Shown: positions 26,611 through 36,589 of the stretch, one piece after another
Layout of the letters: each line of letters starts with the position of its first letter
Numbering within the stretch: the stretch's first letter is position 1
NCBI GenBank assembly: GCA_009785345.1
Contig: WQWL01000006.1
Span: 1 to 61,452 of the forward strand
DNA: 61,452 nucleotides
Direction of reading: 5' to 3'
Source of the DNA: Oscillospiraceae bacterium
GTDB taxonomy: Bacteria > Bacillota > Clostridia > Oscillospirales > Oscillospiraceae
Made by a program: the position numbers and the translations under genes
Notes under the pieces: model-generated
What the model was told of the DNA's origin: nothing
The model's input: only the letters and a program-made list of their open reading frames with translations
Database searches by the model: none

Positions 26611-28173
26611 ATGCGACAATTCCTTTCCAAAAAATCTTTATTGGTTATCGTTGCGTTGTTAATCATTGCTCCCAGCCTCATTACAATATTTTTTCTGGCA
26701 GGGAATTCGTACAACGGCACTGACATAGATAACGGCACTGACACAGAGGGTTCCGGTTTTACAAGTGCTGATTCGGATGGCTTTATATCTATGTTCACTG
26801 ATAGAAGCAACGTAATCATATCCCAGGGCGTTGCGGACGTGCAAGAAATAGCCGGTTCACTTCGCGGTTGGGAAGCGAGCCTTGATGGAAGCAGAGCAGC
26901 GGCGCTTGCGGGGTTTAGTGCGTCCGGAATTGGCGGGGAATTGTGGTTTGTGGATGCCTCCGGCAGTAGAATGATTGAGGATGACGTAGTATTATTCCTT
27001 ATTTCTGACACAGGCGAAGGCGTATTATACATGGCTGACTATGACATTGAAAACAGTACGGCATCACTTTTTTTGTATAACTCTTTGACAGGCACAACTG
27101 ACAAGATTGCATATGATATTGCGGCTTGGGCAGGCTTGGAAGCTGCCAGTATTTCACCGGACGGTAGAACGGTAGTGTTTATGCGTGGCACGGATAGACC
27201 GGAACTCGAAATAGAAGGTTTCGTATCCATCAATGGACAGGAGCCGGTTTCGCTTGGTGAGAGCACATTTCCGCTTGCAGTCGCAGATAATGGAGCATAT
27301 ATATACTATATGCGCTTTGTAGACATGGAATCCGGATGGTCGCTCTATGTGAGAAATGACATGGGGGAAACAGAATTAATGACATCCTGGTTAAGGGAAA
27401 ACTTGCTTTTGAGCAATGATCGTTCCGTTGCAATTATTCCGGTTTCGGATGGTGCGTATATCAGTCGTAGTGGTAGCATACCGGAAACACTGGGTGTAGG
27501 AGCACTGCGTAATGTTGTAGTGCCCAATGGGATGCCTACGAGGGATTTATTTGCAGGAATCACGGTTTTTGCGGTCGCGGCATTTGAAAATACAGCCATT
27601 ATTGGGAATGAAGGCTTCATTTTTATTGAAAGTAATGGAGAAATGAGGGCTATAGCCGGACACCACGAGTTTATACATGCAGCTTTCATCTCTGGCGATG
27701 GTGATTCTTTGTTATATTTAAATAACGAATGGCAGATAGTCAAGCATGATATGTCAGTGCCTGATTTCAACAGGACAGTGTATGGTAGCGATGTACTCGA
27801 TTTTGTAGCATCCTACGACGGAACAATAATCCATTACATAGACCATAGTAACCAACTGTGGACTTTAGGCGTGTCCGCTGAGCCAACTATGATAGCGTCG
27901 AATGTATCTGAGCATCACTTCGTAGTATCTCATGATGGAAATATAGTTTACTTCCTCGTCAATCATTGCTGGGAATTGGGTGGAGAGCTATATATGTCAA
28001 CAGGTGGTGGAGATGCAGTTCGTGTTGATGCCGGAACGAATGTTGTAAGTATTTGGACAGCGCCATCAGGAGCTTTCTTCATAACAGCAGACAATGCGCT
28101 GTACAGAAGCGGAGCTGATGGTGTATTCACATTGATTCACAGTCAAATCGATACATGGGGATTTGTATCATAA
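26611..28173 (+). CDS. Membrane-anchored TolB-like beta-propeller protein of unknown function
   Basis: This is a 520-aa protein whose single N-terminal hydrophobic segment (~9-30, no clear cleavage site) suggests a membrane anchor with the rest outside. A Ser/Thr/Asp-rich linker (~31-60) precedes repeated blade-like strands with TolB/WD-type phrases: SLDGSRAAAL, SPDGRTVVFMRG, DNGAYIYYM, SGDGDSLLYL, SYDGTIIHYID, SHDGNIVYFLV. No catalytic motif is seen. It lies between lyase genes on the same strand, about 170 bases after the first. It may be a surface-located sensing or scaffolding propeller for the pectin system. I do not recognise a specific family. Confidence 0.7.
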   Translation: MRQFLSKKSLLVIVALLIIAPSLITIFFLAGNSYNGTDIDNGTDTEGSGFTSADSDGFISMFTDRSNVIISQGVADVQEIAGSLRGWEASLDGSRAAALAGFSASGIGGELWFVDASGSRMIEDDVVLFLISDTGEGVLYMADYDIENSTASLFLYNSLTGTTDKIAYDIAAWAGLEAASISPDGRTVVFMRGTDRPELEIEGFVSINGQEPVSLGESTFPLAVADNGAYIYYMRFVDMESGWSLYVRNDMGETELMTSWLRENLLLSNDRSVAIIPVSDGAYISRSGSIPETLGVGALRNVVVPNGMPTRDLFAGITVFAVAAFENTAIIGNEGFIFIESNGEMRAIAGHHEFIHAAFISGDGDSLLYLNNEWQIVKHDMSVPDFNRTVYGSDVLDFVASYDGTIIHYIDHSNQLWTLGVSAEPTMIASNVSEHHFVVSHDGNIVYFLVNHCWELGGELYMSTGGGDAVRVDAGTNVVSIWTAPSGAFFITADNALYRSGADGVFTLIHSQIDTWGFVS

Positions 28174-28272
28174 ATATTTATAGGTAAATAAAAATTCTGC
28201 GCAGTCTATAATTAGTTATTTAATATATGATGTACTGGCAACCAAAATAACATTTAAAGGAGATAATCAGTC

Positions 28273-31200
28273 TTGAAAAAAATAGTCAATACGAAACGAA
28301 TCATAGCATTCATGTTATCAATTTTGATGGGTTTTTCTGTTCTTATCACCGGACAAATGCCTGCTTTGGCTGACGAACCGCCTGAACTTTCAATAACGGA
28401 TTATTATGATGCGGAACAGTATGAGCCATATTATGCACCACTGTCAACAGAACCTATGCCTGATTTTGAGGAGCTATTCCCATTGTTTGGTCTGGGAAGT
28501 CCCGAAGAGTGGCTCATTCCCGATTGGCCTGAGGCTGATATGAGAAATGGTTTTGCAGGCTCCAACTTTGGTACCGGTGATGTCTGGGATTTTACCGGTG
28601 AAGATACAGGAAACAACCGCAGGGAAACTTTAAGCGAAACGGTGGCTGGAGTTCAAAACAACTTTATGCAATGGTTTCTGCAAGGGCAATCGGGTTCCCG
28701 TTCAATCAGTCGGGCGCTTTCTGAGCCGTTGCAAGGCAGCAATGTGTTTGTAACCTTTGATTACAGACCGGGAACTGTTAACCAAGGTGGTACCCAACCT
28801 GCTCTTAATTTGGAATTTTCATATGGAGCTGACCCACTGATGTCTATTACAGTGGGTACCGGCACAGTCGGCACTGGCGCTGCCGCCCGTAGGATAGGTG
28901 CTTTTGCCGGGTGCGCCGCAACCGGTTCGTTTATGAACATCTCGTATAATAATCAAGTATATCAGCAAGAAAACTATGTTGATTTTCCTGAAATCAGAGC
29001 TCTCGGTACGGCAGGAGCTGCTGCATGGTGGCTCAGATGGTATACCTTTGGAATATTATTTGATTTCGACAATCAGGTAGCCTATATAAAAGCGACAGAG
29101 CGAGGGCAGGATGAACTTATTGTTGATGTCGCTGTGCCATTTGAAGGAACTGCGTTGACCGGAGTTGTTTGGAATGCGCCACGCAGACCTGCTGGTGTCA
29201 ACTTGAATTATACCGGCAACGGTCTCGACAATTTGTTCTTTTTTATGCAGGATCATTCCCCTGATACAGTTATCCAGGTAATTCCTCCTGAGTTTCTCGG
29301 CAGACCTACAGAGCCAACAGATGCCGACCCACGTGCAAACTTCTGGCAAAATTGGTTTATCTCCGCTGATAGCAGCGCTACAGTGGAGAGCCTTGGTCTT
29401 CCAACGACTATAGATGTAAGAACAGCTGTCGGTGACACTGTAGTTACACAGGTCACTTGGCGAGTGACGGATATGCCGTGGACAACTATTGCAAATAGAC
29501 CGGCTTCGTCTGATTTGGTGTTTGACTCCTCTATACCCGGTGTTTTTACATTTACCGGCACCATAGCAGATGTCCCTGGAGAGGCGTACAATCGGATGAT
29601 GCTCGCCCCTCAAATCCACGTGGAGGTACGTGAAGGTTTATTACATGATTATGCACGTCCGGTCGAGTGGTTGGATCGCGGAGTCACAGCCGTGCCAGTG
29701 CACGGAGGTGGTGGAATTTTGGTGCATTGGCGCATGCTCGTAACGGAATATGCGTTGAGTCCTGCGATGCAGTTTCGTGTATACAGAGGCAATGTTCGGC
29801 TCGCCACTACATCCGCTACTAACTTTGTAGATGTGGATGGTTCGCCCGGAGATACATATTGGGTGGTCCCGGTTGGTGTAGATCGCACCCACATCAGTGC
29901 TGGTTCGACCGTGGCATTGGAGAACAATTTTCTGGAAATTCCGGTACAAAGACCATCTTCGCGTCTTAACCCCGCCTTACAATTTGAAGGCACACTTAAT
30001 TATCCTTCAGTTGCCAACCCTTACCGGTATATCCACTATATCATCAATGATATGTCAGTAGCAGACGTAGATGGGGATGGTCAGTATGAGATACTTGTAA
30101 GGTGGACTACAAATATGCAACGTGACCCCGGTCTTCTCAGTCCGACCAGGCACACCGGTGAAACCATATTTGACCTATATACGCTTGAGGGCGATTTGAT
30201 CTGGAGAATCAATATGGGTGTCAATATCGTTTCCAGTGAGCATCATCATGTCATGAATTTCTTTGATTTGGATAACGATGGATTCGCCGAATTTGCCATA
30301 AAAACTGCGGAAGGGACGAGAGTTTATCATCCCGATCCGGAAACAGGGCTTGTTCTTGAAACTGTTGACGGCGGCACACCCGTCTACATCATAGGTGGCG
30401 ACGGTGTCAATAACTTTGTCGGCGATTTTAATTACGATGAGCTTCTTGATCGTAGTCGCGGTTTTTATGTGGGTACTTGGGTTAGCCATCCAAACAATGT
30501 ATGGACAGGCGGAACCAGGTGTCCGGTCAGACAAGTCAACAACACAGGAGCAGGTGCTCCCGTACTAGGTAGAATCAATAATGGACCGGAGTTCTTTACA
30601 GTTTTTGATGGACAAACCGGTCTTCCGATAGACACAGTAGAATACTTTGCACCATATGGCATACGTCGCGGCACATGGGGCGATACATCTCAAAACCGCA
30701 GTGATCGATTTGGTGGTACTGTCGCATTTATGCCACGAAATGGCGTGACCGGTGCAGAGCCGTGGCCTACTGTAATAGAAATTCGCCAACATTATGGTCC
30801 TCACCATGTTGCGGCTTATCAATTGATTGATGGAAGAATCACGATGATTTGGGATTTTGATTTCAGACTTTGGGGAGCGGGCAATAACAATGCCAATCAT
30901 CAGGTTACAGTCGCAGATGTGACGTTTAATGGTTATGACGATGTTATTTTTGGATCAATGGTACTTGATTATCGTGGCAATGTATTGTGGAATGCAGACA
31001 CAACAAGGGGTACGCTAATAGCAGAACATGGTGACTCAATGCACATGGCTCCGATTTTCCCGGGTAGCCCTGAGTTTTACAGGTTTGTATCACACGAAAA
31101 CGGTCCGCCTAACAACGTGACACTTTTCCATGCTTCCACCGGACGTCCGGTATGGACATTTGATTCACCGGAAGGTGATGTCGATCGAGCCAACTTGGGT

Positions 31201-32271
31201 AATATAGTGCCGTTACCGGGTTTTGAGGCATGGGCTTCATCTACAACGGTGACAAATATTTACACAGGCAATTTGATTCACGTAGTCGGAGGGTTTCCGC
31301 CTGATTCAGAGAGAAGCCATCAGGATTATATTATTCCAATAAATCATCTTGTTTACTGGACAGGTAGTCTAAACAGGCAGTTCCTCGACGGTCCGTCCGA
31401 CACGAGAGCACTGTCAATATCCGAGCTATATAACTTCAACTTCTCCTTAGAGGACTATCACAGCGGTAATCTGCCTGAAAGATTGGAAGCAGAACGCAGA
31501 ATTATCCAGACCTTTACCGGCACATCATCAAATAACGGTTGGAAATCAAACCCCGGTTTACAGGCAGATATATTTGGAGACTGGCGTGAAGAAGTGATTG
31601 TTCGCAGGACTGATAATGAAGCTATCAGGATATATATTACCGACCATCCGACTGATTATACGATATATACACTGATGCATGATCCTGCATATCGTGTTGC
31701 GGTTTCCTGGCAGAACAATATTTACAATCAACCGCCACATCTCAATTTCTACCTTGGTCCGGCTGTGAGAGAAGATGTACTGGCAAGAAACCTTCCTTTT
31801 GTAGCCACCAGGTTTACAGCACAGCCCACCGTTGAATTCAACGGTACCAGTCCGAATGCACTACAAAGACTGTTGGAAGATTACAATGCTGTTCTTTCTA
31901 CAAGGGGTAACTTAGGTATTTTTGCAAATCATAGTCCATTTGTGATTCCCGCTGGAAGAACACTTACTGTAACAACAACACTGAACATTTCCGGTAATGC
32001 TGAACTCATTGTCGAAGGTACGCTTATTGTAGCCGAAGGTGGCAGAATCAACAACCAAGGCTCAGCAGGCGGAACGATTAGGGTAGCTACTGAAGGTAAT
32101 CTTGTAAACAATGGATGGGTAGAAAACGTAACGAATTCAACGTTCGAAAACAATGGTACGATTACTAACAACGGCAGATTTGAAGTACGCGCCGGTGTCA
32201 CATTCTACGACCAAGGAACTGTAACCGGGACACCACTGAATATAAACCGCTACGCAACTGTTATCTCATAG
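28273..32271 (+). CDS. Secreted rhamnogalacturonan lyase, family PL11, multidomain
   Basis: This is a 1332-aa protein with a TTG start 10 bases after GGAG. Signal peptide ~1-34; a concanavalin-like N-terminal region ~60-335; a Big_4-like Ig domain ~345-455 (SIPGVFTFTGTI); the PL11 N-terminal beta domain ~456-565 (PVEWLDRGVTAVPV, NFVDVDGSPGDTYWVVPV); the eight-bladed PL11 propeller ~575-1175; and the shared C-terminal module ~1186-1332. The propeller shows calcium loops DVDGDGQYEILVRW, DLDNDGFAEFAIKTAEGTRV, FDGQTGLPIDTVEY, RQHYGPHHVAAYQLIDG and LQADIFGDWREEVIVR, all hallmarks of PL11. It cleaves the rhamnose-galacturonate backbone of RG-I by beta-elimination outside the cell. It pairs in architecture with the lyase at 36590. 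Confidence 0.92.
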   Translation: MKKIVNTKRIIAFMLSILMGFSVLITGQMPALADEPPELSITDYYDAEQYEPYYAPLSTEPMPDFEELFPLFGLGSPEEWLIPDWPEADMRNGFAGSNFGTGDVWDFTGEDTGNNRRETLSETVAGVQNNFMQWFLQGQSGSRSISRALSEPLQGSNVFVTFDYRPGTVNQGGTQPALNLEFSYGADPLMSITVGTGTVGTGAAARRIGAFAGCAATGSFMNISYNNQVYQQENYVDFPEIRALGTAGAAAWWLRWYTFGILFDFDNQVAYIKATERGQDELIVDVAVPFEGTALTGVVWNAPRRPAGVNLNYTGNGLDNLFFFMQDHSPDTVIQVIPPEFLGRPTEPTDADPRANFWQNWFISADSSATVESLGLPTTIDVRTAVGDTVVTQVTWRVTDMPWTTIANRPASSDLVFDSSIPGVFTFTGTIADVPGEAYNRMMLAPQIHVEVREGLLHDYARPVEWLDRGVTAVPVHGGGGILVHWRMLVTEYALSPAMQFRVYRGNVRLATTSATNFVDVDGSPGDTYWVVPVGVDRTHISAGSTVALENNFLEIPVQRPSSRLNPALQFEGTLNYPSVANPYRYIHYIINDMSVADVDGDGQYEILVRWTTNMQRDPGLLSPTRHTGETIFDLYTLEGDLIWRINMGVNIVSSEHHHVMNFFDLDNDGFAEFAIKTAEGTRVYHPDPETGLVLETVDGGTPVYIIGGDGVNNFVGDFNYDELLDRSRGFYVGTWVSHPNNVWTGGTRCPVRQVNNTGAGAPVLGRINNGPEFFTVFDGQTGLPIDTVEYFAPYGIRRGTWGDTSQNRSDRFGGTVAFMPRNGVTGAEPWPTVIEIRQHYGPHHVAAYQLIDGRITMIWDFDFRLWGAGNNNANHQVTVADVTFNGYDDVIFGSMVLDYRGNVLWNADTTRGTLIAEHGDSMHMAPIFPGSPEFYRFVSHENGPPNNVTLFHASTGRPVWTFDSPEGDVDRANLGNIVPLPGFEAWASSTTVTNIYTGNLIHVVGGFPPDSERSHQDYIIPINHLVYWTGSLNRQFLDGPSDTRALSISELYNFNFSLEDYHSGNLPERLEAERRIIQTFTGTSSNNGWKSNPGLQADIFGDWREEVIVRRTDNEAIRIYITDHPTDYTIYTLMHDPAYRVAVSWQNNIYNQPPHLNFYLGPAVREDVLARNLPFVATRFTAQPTVEFNGTSPNALQRLLEDYNAVLSTRGNLGIFANHSPFVIPAGRTLTVTTTLNISGNAELIVEGTLIVAEGGRINNQGSAGGTIRVATEGNLVNNGWVENVTNSTFENNGTITNNGRFEVRAGVTFYDQGTVTGTPLNINRYATVIS
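31831..32268 (+). repeat. Shared C-terminal module, copy 2
   Basis: Same module (VEFNGTSPNALQRLLEDY...), very close at DNA level to copies 4 and 5. Confidence 0.95.
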
Positions 32272-32448
32272 ACAACAGAGCTACGCTAACAACTGGAAAC
32301 GGAGGGATGCACGAAGATAATGCCGGGAGCAGTGAAGCGCTGCAAACACCACAACTCGCACTATTAAGATTTATGAGTGTGAGGCAGGATGTGGGAGAAC
32401 CACAAACCAAAAATAAAAGAGGCGAATGATTTAAATTGGAGGTAAATA

Positions 32449-35400
32449 ATGAATAAACGAAAGTTACGCAAAATTATTTGTACAATTCTTGTATTTGCAA
32501 TGATGTTATCTTTTGCACCGATGATGTCAGTCTTAGCAGTTGACTACGAGTATGAGAATCCACCCGTTGTAGACAATGTGATTATTGAGGATGAGTATCC
32601 GCTCGTCACAGATGAGGCAGTTGTCGAGGACGAGTATGAGAATCCGATCGCCACAAGCGATGTGATCGTCGAGGATGGATCTGAGAATCTGCCTGTCACA
32701 AACGAGGCGATTTTGGAATTACCGATATCCATGTTCCGCGTTTTTGGTGACACAATGGATAGGGGCAAAATAGTCGCTCAGGTTTCTGATGGCACTACCT
32801 TTGCAGGTGCCACAGGCACAGCCGTTCCCGGAGGTGTATTTATCGCATGGCGCTATTTCCCTAGTGAATCTATCGGACCAAACGATGATGGAACGGGTAT
32901 GGCAGGCACAAATTTTGTGATTTATAGAAATCTTGTGCGTATCACAGAGAATCCAATCACTAACAGTACAAATTTCCATGACCGTGACGGAACAGTTAGC
33001 GACAGTTATATTGTTGTCACAGTAGACGGTGTTACAGGTGCCTACCTAAGTCGCACCTATGCTGCAAATCCATTCCCTCTTGCAGCTCAAGCCGGTGGAA
33101 CAGCCGGAGCAGGAGCAACTTTAGCTTCACGCGGATATTATATCCCGGTGCCACTGGCACGCCCGGATGCAGTTTTGGTACCAAGTAACTTCCGCCTGAA
33201 TGAAACTGTACTTATGCACTATTACCCTAACGAAGTGAAAGTCGGAATTTTAGATGACAGTGGTCAGTTTAGCTTTGTTGTTGAATGGATTACAGGTAAT
33301 CCGGACGTTATCCAAGGTAGTGCTCAAGCTCCTGTTATCTATCGTGCATACACACTAACCGGTGAGATGCTATGGGAAGTTAACCTTGGTTGGAATATCC
33401 GTCCCGGGCAACACTATTCAGTACCAATGCTCTATGACTTTGACGGAGATGGCATTTACGAATTAATAGTAAAAACAGCTCCGGGCACAGTGGATGGTCT
33501 TGGTAACTATATCACAATGTCAGCGGGAAGTATTGCAGCTGGTTATTCACATCAAGACAGATTCCAAGCTGATGACGGCGCACGTTGGAGAACTGCAGAA
33601 CGTATGATTCGTAATCTTCCTGATTCAAACAATGCAGGTACAGCAGCTACGGCTCTTACTCCTGCAGTTGTAGATGCCGCTGATCCTGCAGTAGTTGCAG
33701 CAGCTGCTGCTGTAATTGAAGAAGGCACTCGTTTCCAAACTCTTGTACGTTGGTTTATGGGTTGGAATGAGCATCAAGAAGTTACAGGTCGCCAATATTG
33801 GGGCAACCCAACAGGCGAAATAGAACTTACTTGGCTTGAAGGCGAAGATCGCGAAGCAGTAGAAGGTGTACAAATCGGCTGGTGGGTACAACCTCCACAA
33901 GTAATGATGGGTATATACCAACTTGGATATGTATGCCCACTCACAGGCGAAGTTGCCAGAGTAAACGGAGCAATGTATCGTTTTGGCGGTCCTTACCAAA
34001 CAGGTGCCGGTCTTAACCATCTTGCAAACCCAATGACTCCTGCCAGCCAAAGACGCGCACCGGGCTGGAATGAAGCCACATTCAATCTTCTTAATAACCT
34101 GCCAAAATGTCCGGTAGCATTTAGAAGAATAGAAATTACCGAAGAAATTGCTACGGCTCTCACATGGCAATTGCTTCAAAATTCCTTTGCACGTGACAAC
34201 AATAACGCTCAGAACGTAAACAATCAGCGCAACTATGGTGGCATGTGGGGTGTTATTAATTGGAACGGATATATACAAAACGGACCGGAGTATATGACGG
34301 TATTTAGCGGTCGTGACGGAAGTGAGCTTGACACAATTCCTTTCGTAGTGCCTCGCGAGGATATGGGTCAAATGTGGAATGACTTTACATTCTTCAGATT
34401 TGAGCCTGACAATCGTGTAGAGCGTCATCAAGCTGCCGTGGGTTATCTTGATGGTAGAGGCGAAAATGCAAGTAAAATCACTATTAGAGGTTACTATTCC
34501 CGTCTGTCAATTACGCGTTATGACTGGGATGGAGAAAATCTCACGGGCGAACTCATTACTGATTCCGGATTTGAAGTTTTCCCGAATCCGTTTAATGCAA
34601 GACCGAAACTGGCCGACGGCACATTTGCATTCAACGGTTGGACACACATGAACACCCACGGTTCACCGGGACGTTGGGAAGCAGCATTCCATCCGGATCA
34701 TTTGATGCTGTTTTGTTTTGAACGTATTGGCGCAAATGGCGTAGCTTGCCAAGACGAGTGCTTCCGCACATCTTTCACATTGCAAGGTCAACAATCCATG
34801 AATGTAATGGATGTTGATAGCGATGGTCGTGATGAGATCAATGTCGGTGGAGCCATGTTTAATCACGATGGTAGCCTTCGCTGGAGCGCATGGTACAGAT
34901 ACTTTACAGCGGGTTCCCAACAAACAGTACCCGGCGGTGGTTGGCAAAAAGTTGGTCACGGCGACTGGATGGTAACAGGTTTCTTTACACCAGACCACTC
35001 ACGACCTGTGACATGGGCGAGCTTTGAAGGCTCTATGCTTGACTCTGCTCTCATTGATGCAGACGACGGCACAGTCATTTTCATCGATCAACCGGGAGGA
35101 GGCACGGTAGGCAATCCCACTTGGGGTAATTTCCGTGACACTCAAAGAGGTATTGCCGGTGACTTTACAAGCGAACCCGGATGGCAATTCTTTAACAACC
35201 GTGCACTGTGGCATACTCCTTTCGGACCTGCTACAGGTGGTGGTATGTGGACGATTAACCAAGATGGTGAAGATATTGGCTGGTGGAGTCCTAACGGCTT
35301 TGTAGTCGGCGGAGCAACTCGCGGTCTGCAAATCCCCGGCACAGGAAGCATTGACAACCAACTGTTCTGGAGCGGTGACCTTACAACGGCTGTGGCAACA

Positions 35401-36297
35401 AGTGGCGGTGGTGGGCATATTTCAAGAGCCGTACCTAATGCAGCAGGCACAGCTTATGTTGTACAACGCGCAATGACAGGACAAGGCAACCAAGCCCTCC
35501 ACTGGGGTCAAGCAGCCTTTATCGCTGACGTATTCGGCGACTTCCGTGAAGAGTTTGGTCTTCTCGCCAATGTTGGTACTGGTGCCTTTACAGGACCGGG
35601 TGCTGTATATGAACTACGCATATATTTCAACACCGAAGAGAGTGAACACAGACTATTCTCACTTCAAACTGACCGTCGCTACCGAGTCGAGGCAGCTCGC
35701 TATAATACGGGCTACAATATTGCAACCGTGCCTGGATTCTACCTGGGTCGCGATATGGACTTTGATATGTATTGGTCAGTGTATCAAGCACAAGCAACAG
35801 AAACATTCAACCCCTTTGCAACCCTTAATGTTGCTCCTCCCGTTGAGTTCACAGGCACCAATCCTAATACACTAAGAGGTTTATTGGCAGAGGAACATGC
35901 CAGAGTTGATCTTGCTACCAGGGGTAATTTGGGTATCTTTACTCAGCATAGCCCATTTGTGATTCCTGCCGGAAGAACGCTTACAGTAACAACAACGCTT
36001 AACATCTCAGGTAATGCCGAGCTTATTGTTGAGGGTGTACTTATTGTAGCTGAAGGTGGCAGAATCAACAACCAAGGCTCATCAGGCGGTACGATAACTG
36101 TGGCACCAGGAGGACTGCTCATAAACGAGGGATGGGTAGAAAATGTAACAAACTCGACGTTCGATAACAATGGCACAATTATCAATAACGGCAGATTTGA
36201 AGTCCGCGCAGGTGTCACATTCTATGACAGAGGTGATGTCAAAGGAGCAAATCCGCTGAATATAAATCGCAACGCAACTGTAATAGAAATAGAATAA
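32449..36297 (+). CDS. Secreted rhamnogalacturonan lyase, family PL11, acidic-repeat type
   Basis: This is a 1282-aa protein with GGAGGT before the ATG. Signal peptide ~1-30; acidic repeat ~31-85 (units YENPPVVDNVIIEDEYP, AVVEDEYENPIATSDVIVED); the PL11 N-terminal beta domain ~88-205 (MDRGKIVAQV, FIAWRYFP, NFVIYRN); a propeller ~215-1125 with large insertions and motifs LYDFDGDGIYELIVKTAPGT, NGPEYMTVFSGRDG, VMDVDSDGRDEINVGG and IADVFGDFREEFGLL; and the shared C-terminal module ~1132-1282. The N-terminal beta domain follows the acidic repeat directly, without the concanavalin part. It is paralogous to the gene at 41675 in both domains and signal peptide. The call of extracellular RG-I lyase rests on the PL11 motifs. 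Confidence 0.9.
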   Translation: MNKRKLRKIICTILVFAMMLSFAPMMSVLAVDYEYENPPVVDNVIIEDEYPLVTDEAVVEDEYENPIATSDVIVEDGSENLPVTNEAILELPISMFRVFGDTMDRGKIVAQVSDGTTFAGATGTAVPGGVFIAWRYFPSESIGPNDDGTGMAGTNFVIYRNLVRITENPITNSTNFHDRDGTVSDSYIVVTVDGVTGAYLSRTYAANPFPLAAQAGGTAGAGATLASRGYYIPVPLARPDAVLVPSNFRLNETVLMHYYPNEVKVGILDDSGQFSFVVEWITGNPDVIQGSAQAPVIYRAYTLTGEMLWEVNLGWNIRPGQHYSVPMLYDFDGDGIYELIVKTAPGTVDGLGNYITMSAGSIAAGYSHQDRFQADDGARWRTAERMIRNLPDSNNAGTAATALTPAVVDAADPAVVAAAAAVIEEGTRFQTLVRWFMGWNEHQEVTGRQYWGNPTGEIELTWLEGEDREAVEGVQIGWWVQPPQVMMGIYQLGYVCPLTGEVARVNGAMYRFGGPYQTGAGLNHLANPMTPASQRRAPGWNEATFNLLNNLPKCPVAFRRIEITEEIATALTWQLLQNSFARDNNNAQNVNNQRNYGGMWGVINWNGYIQNGPEYMTVFSGRDGSELDTIPFVVPREDMGQMWNDFTFFRFEPDNRVERHQAAVGYLDGRGENASKITIRGYYSRLSITRYDWDGENLTGELITDSGFEVFPNPFNARPKLADGTFAFNGWTHMNTHGSPGRWEAAFHPDHLMLFCFERIGANGVACQDECFRTSFTLQGQQSMNVMDVDSDGRDEINVGGAMFNHDGSLRWSAWYRYFTAGSQQTVPGGGWQKVGHGDWMVTGFFTPDHSRPVTWASFEGSMLDSALIDADDGTVIFIDQPGGGTVGNPTWGNFRDTQRGIAGDFTSEPGWQFFNNRALWHTPFGPATGGGMWTINQDGEDIGWWSPNGFVVGGATRGLQIPGTGSIDNQLFWSGDLTTAVATSGGGGHISRAVPNAAGTAYVVQRAMTGQGNQALHWGQAAFIADVFGDFREEFGLLANVGTGAFTGPGAVYELRIYFNTEESEHRLFSLQTDRRYRVEAARYNTGYNIATVPGFYLGRDMDFDMYWSVYQAQATETFNPFATLNVAPPVEFTGTNPNTLRGLLAEEHARVDLATRGNLGIFTQHSPFVIPAGRTLTVTTTLNISGNAELIVEGVLIVAEGGRINNQGSSGGTITVAPGGLLINEGWVENVTNSTFDNNGTIINNGRFEVRAGVTFYDRGDVKGANPLNINRNATVIEIE
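35841..36291 (+). repeat. Shared C-terminal module, copy 3
   Basis: VEFTGTNPNTLRGLLAEEHARV then the common core. It shares long identical DNA stretches with copies 2, 4 and 5. Confidence 0.93.
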
Positions 36298-36366
36298 TCG
36301 GTTAATCTCATTTACAGAAAACAACTAATCAGCGATTGATAATAATTCTATAGGAAGCAAAGAAAC

Positions 36367-36558
36367 GAGTGGGGGCTAAATACTAAACACCGACTAACCA
36401 GTAGACATATTTGCGGTATATTTTTCGCCATGCGCCGCGTCAAAACCTTGAAAGGTCAGTGACATTCCTTCAGTTTTGCCACGACACCTGGCAAAAAATA
36501 TCCGCACAAATCTTATCTACTGTTTAATCAGTGTTTAGTATATACTAAGCCCCTACTC
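36367..36558. repeat. 192-bp near-complete palindrome (MITE-like) between two lyase genes
   Basis: The ends are GAGTGGGGGCT and AGCCCCTACTC. About 80 bases on each side pair imperfectly (TACTAAACAC/GTGTTTAGTA, CAGTAGA/TCTACTG, TATTTTTCGCCA/TGGCAAAAAATA, TCAAAACC/AGTTTTG). The centre is CCTTGAAAGG..CATTCCTTC. Core blocks match the elements at 17013 and 61329. It could be a mobile element, or a giant RNA hairpin that limits read-through between the lyase genes. Confidence 0.75.
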
Positions 36559-36589
36559 ACACCATTTCATAATGGAGAAACGAGGTTTT

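Noticed and set aside
33625-34431. Long antisense frame (268 codons) inside a PL11 gene
   Set aside because: A shadow of the strongly coding PL11 frame; it has no ribosome site and its translation is Cys/Ser/Thr-rich without domains.
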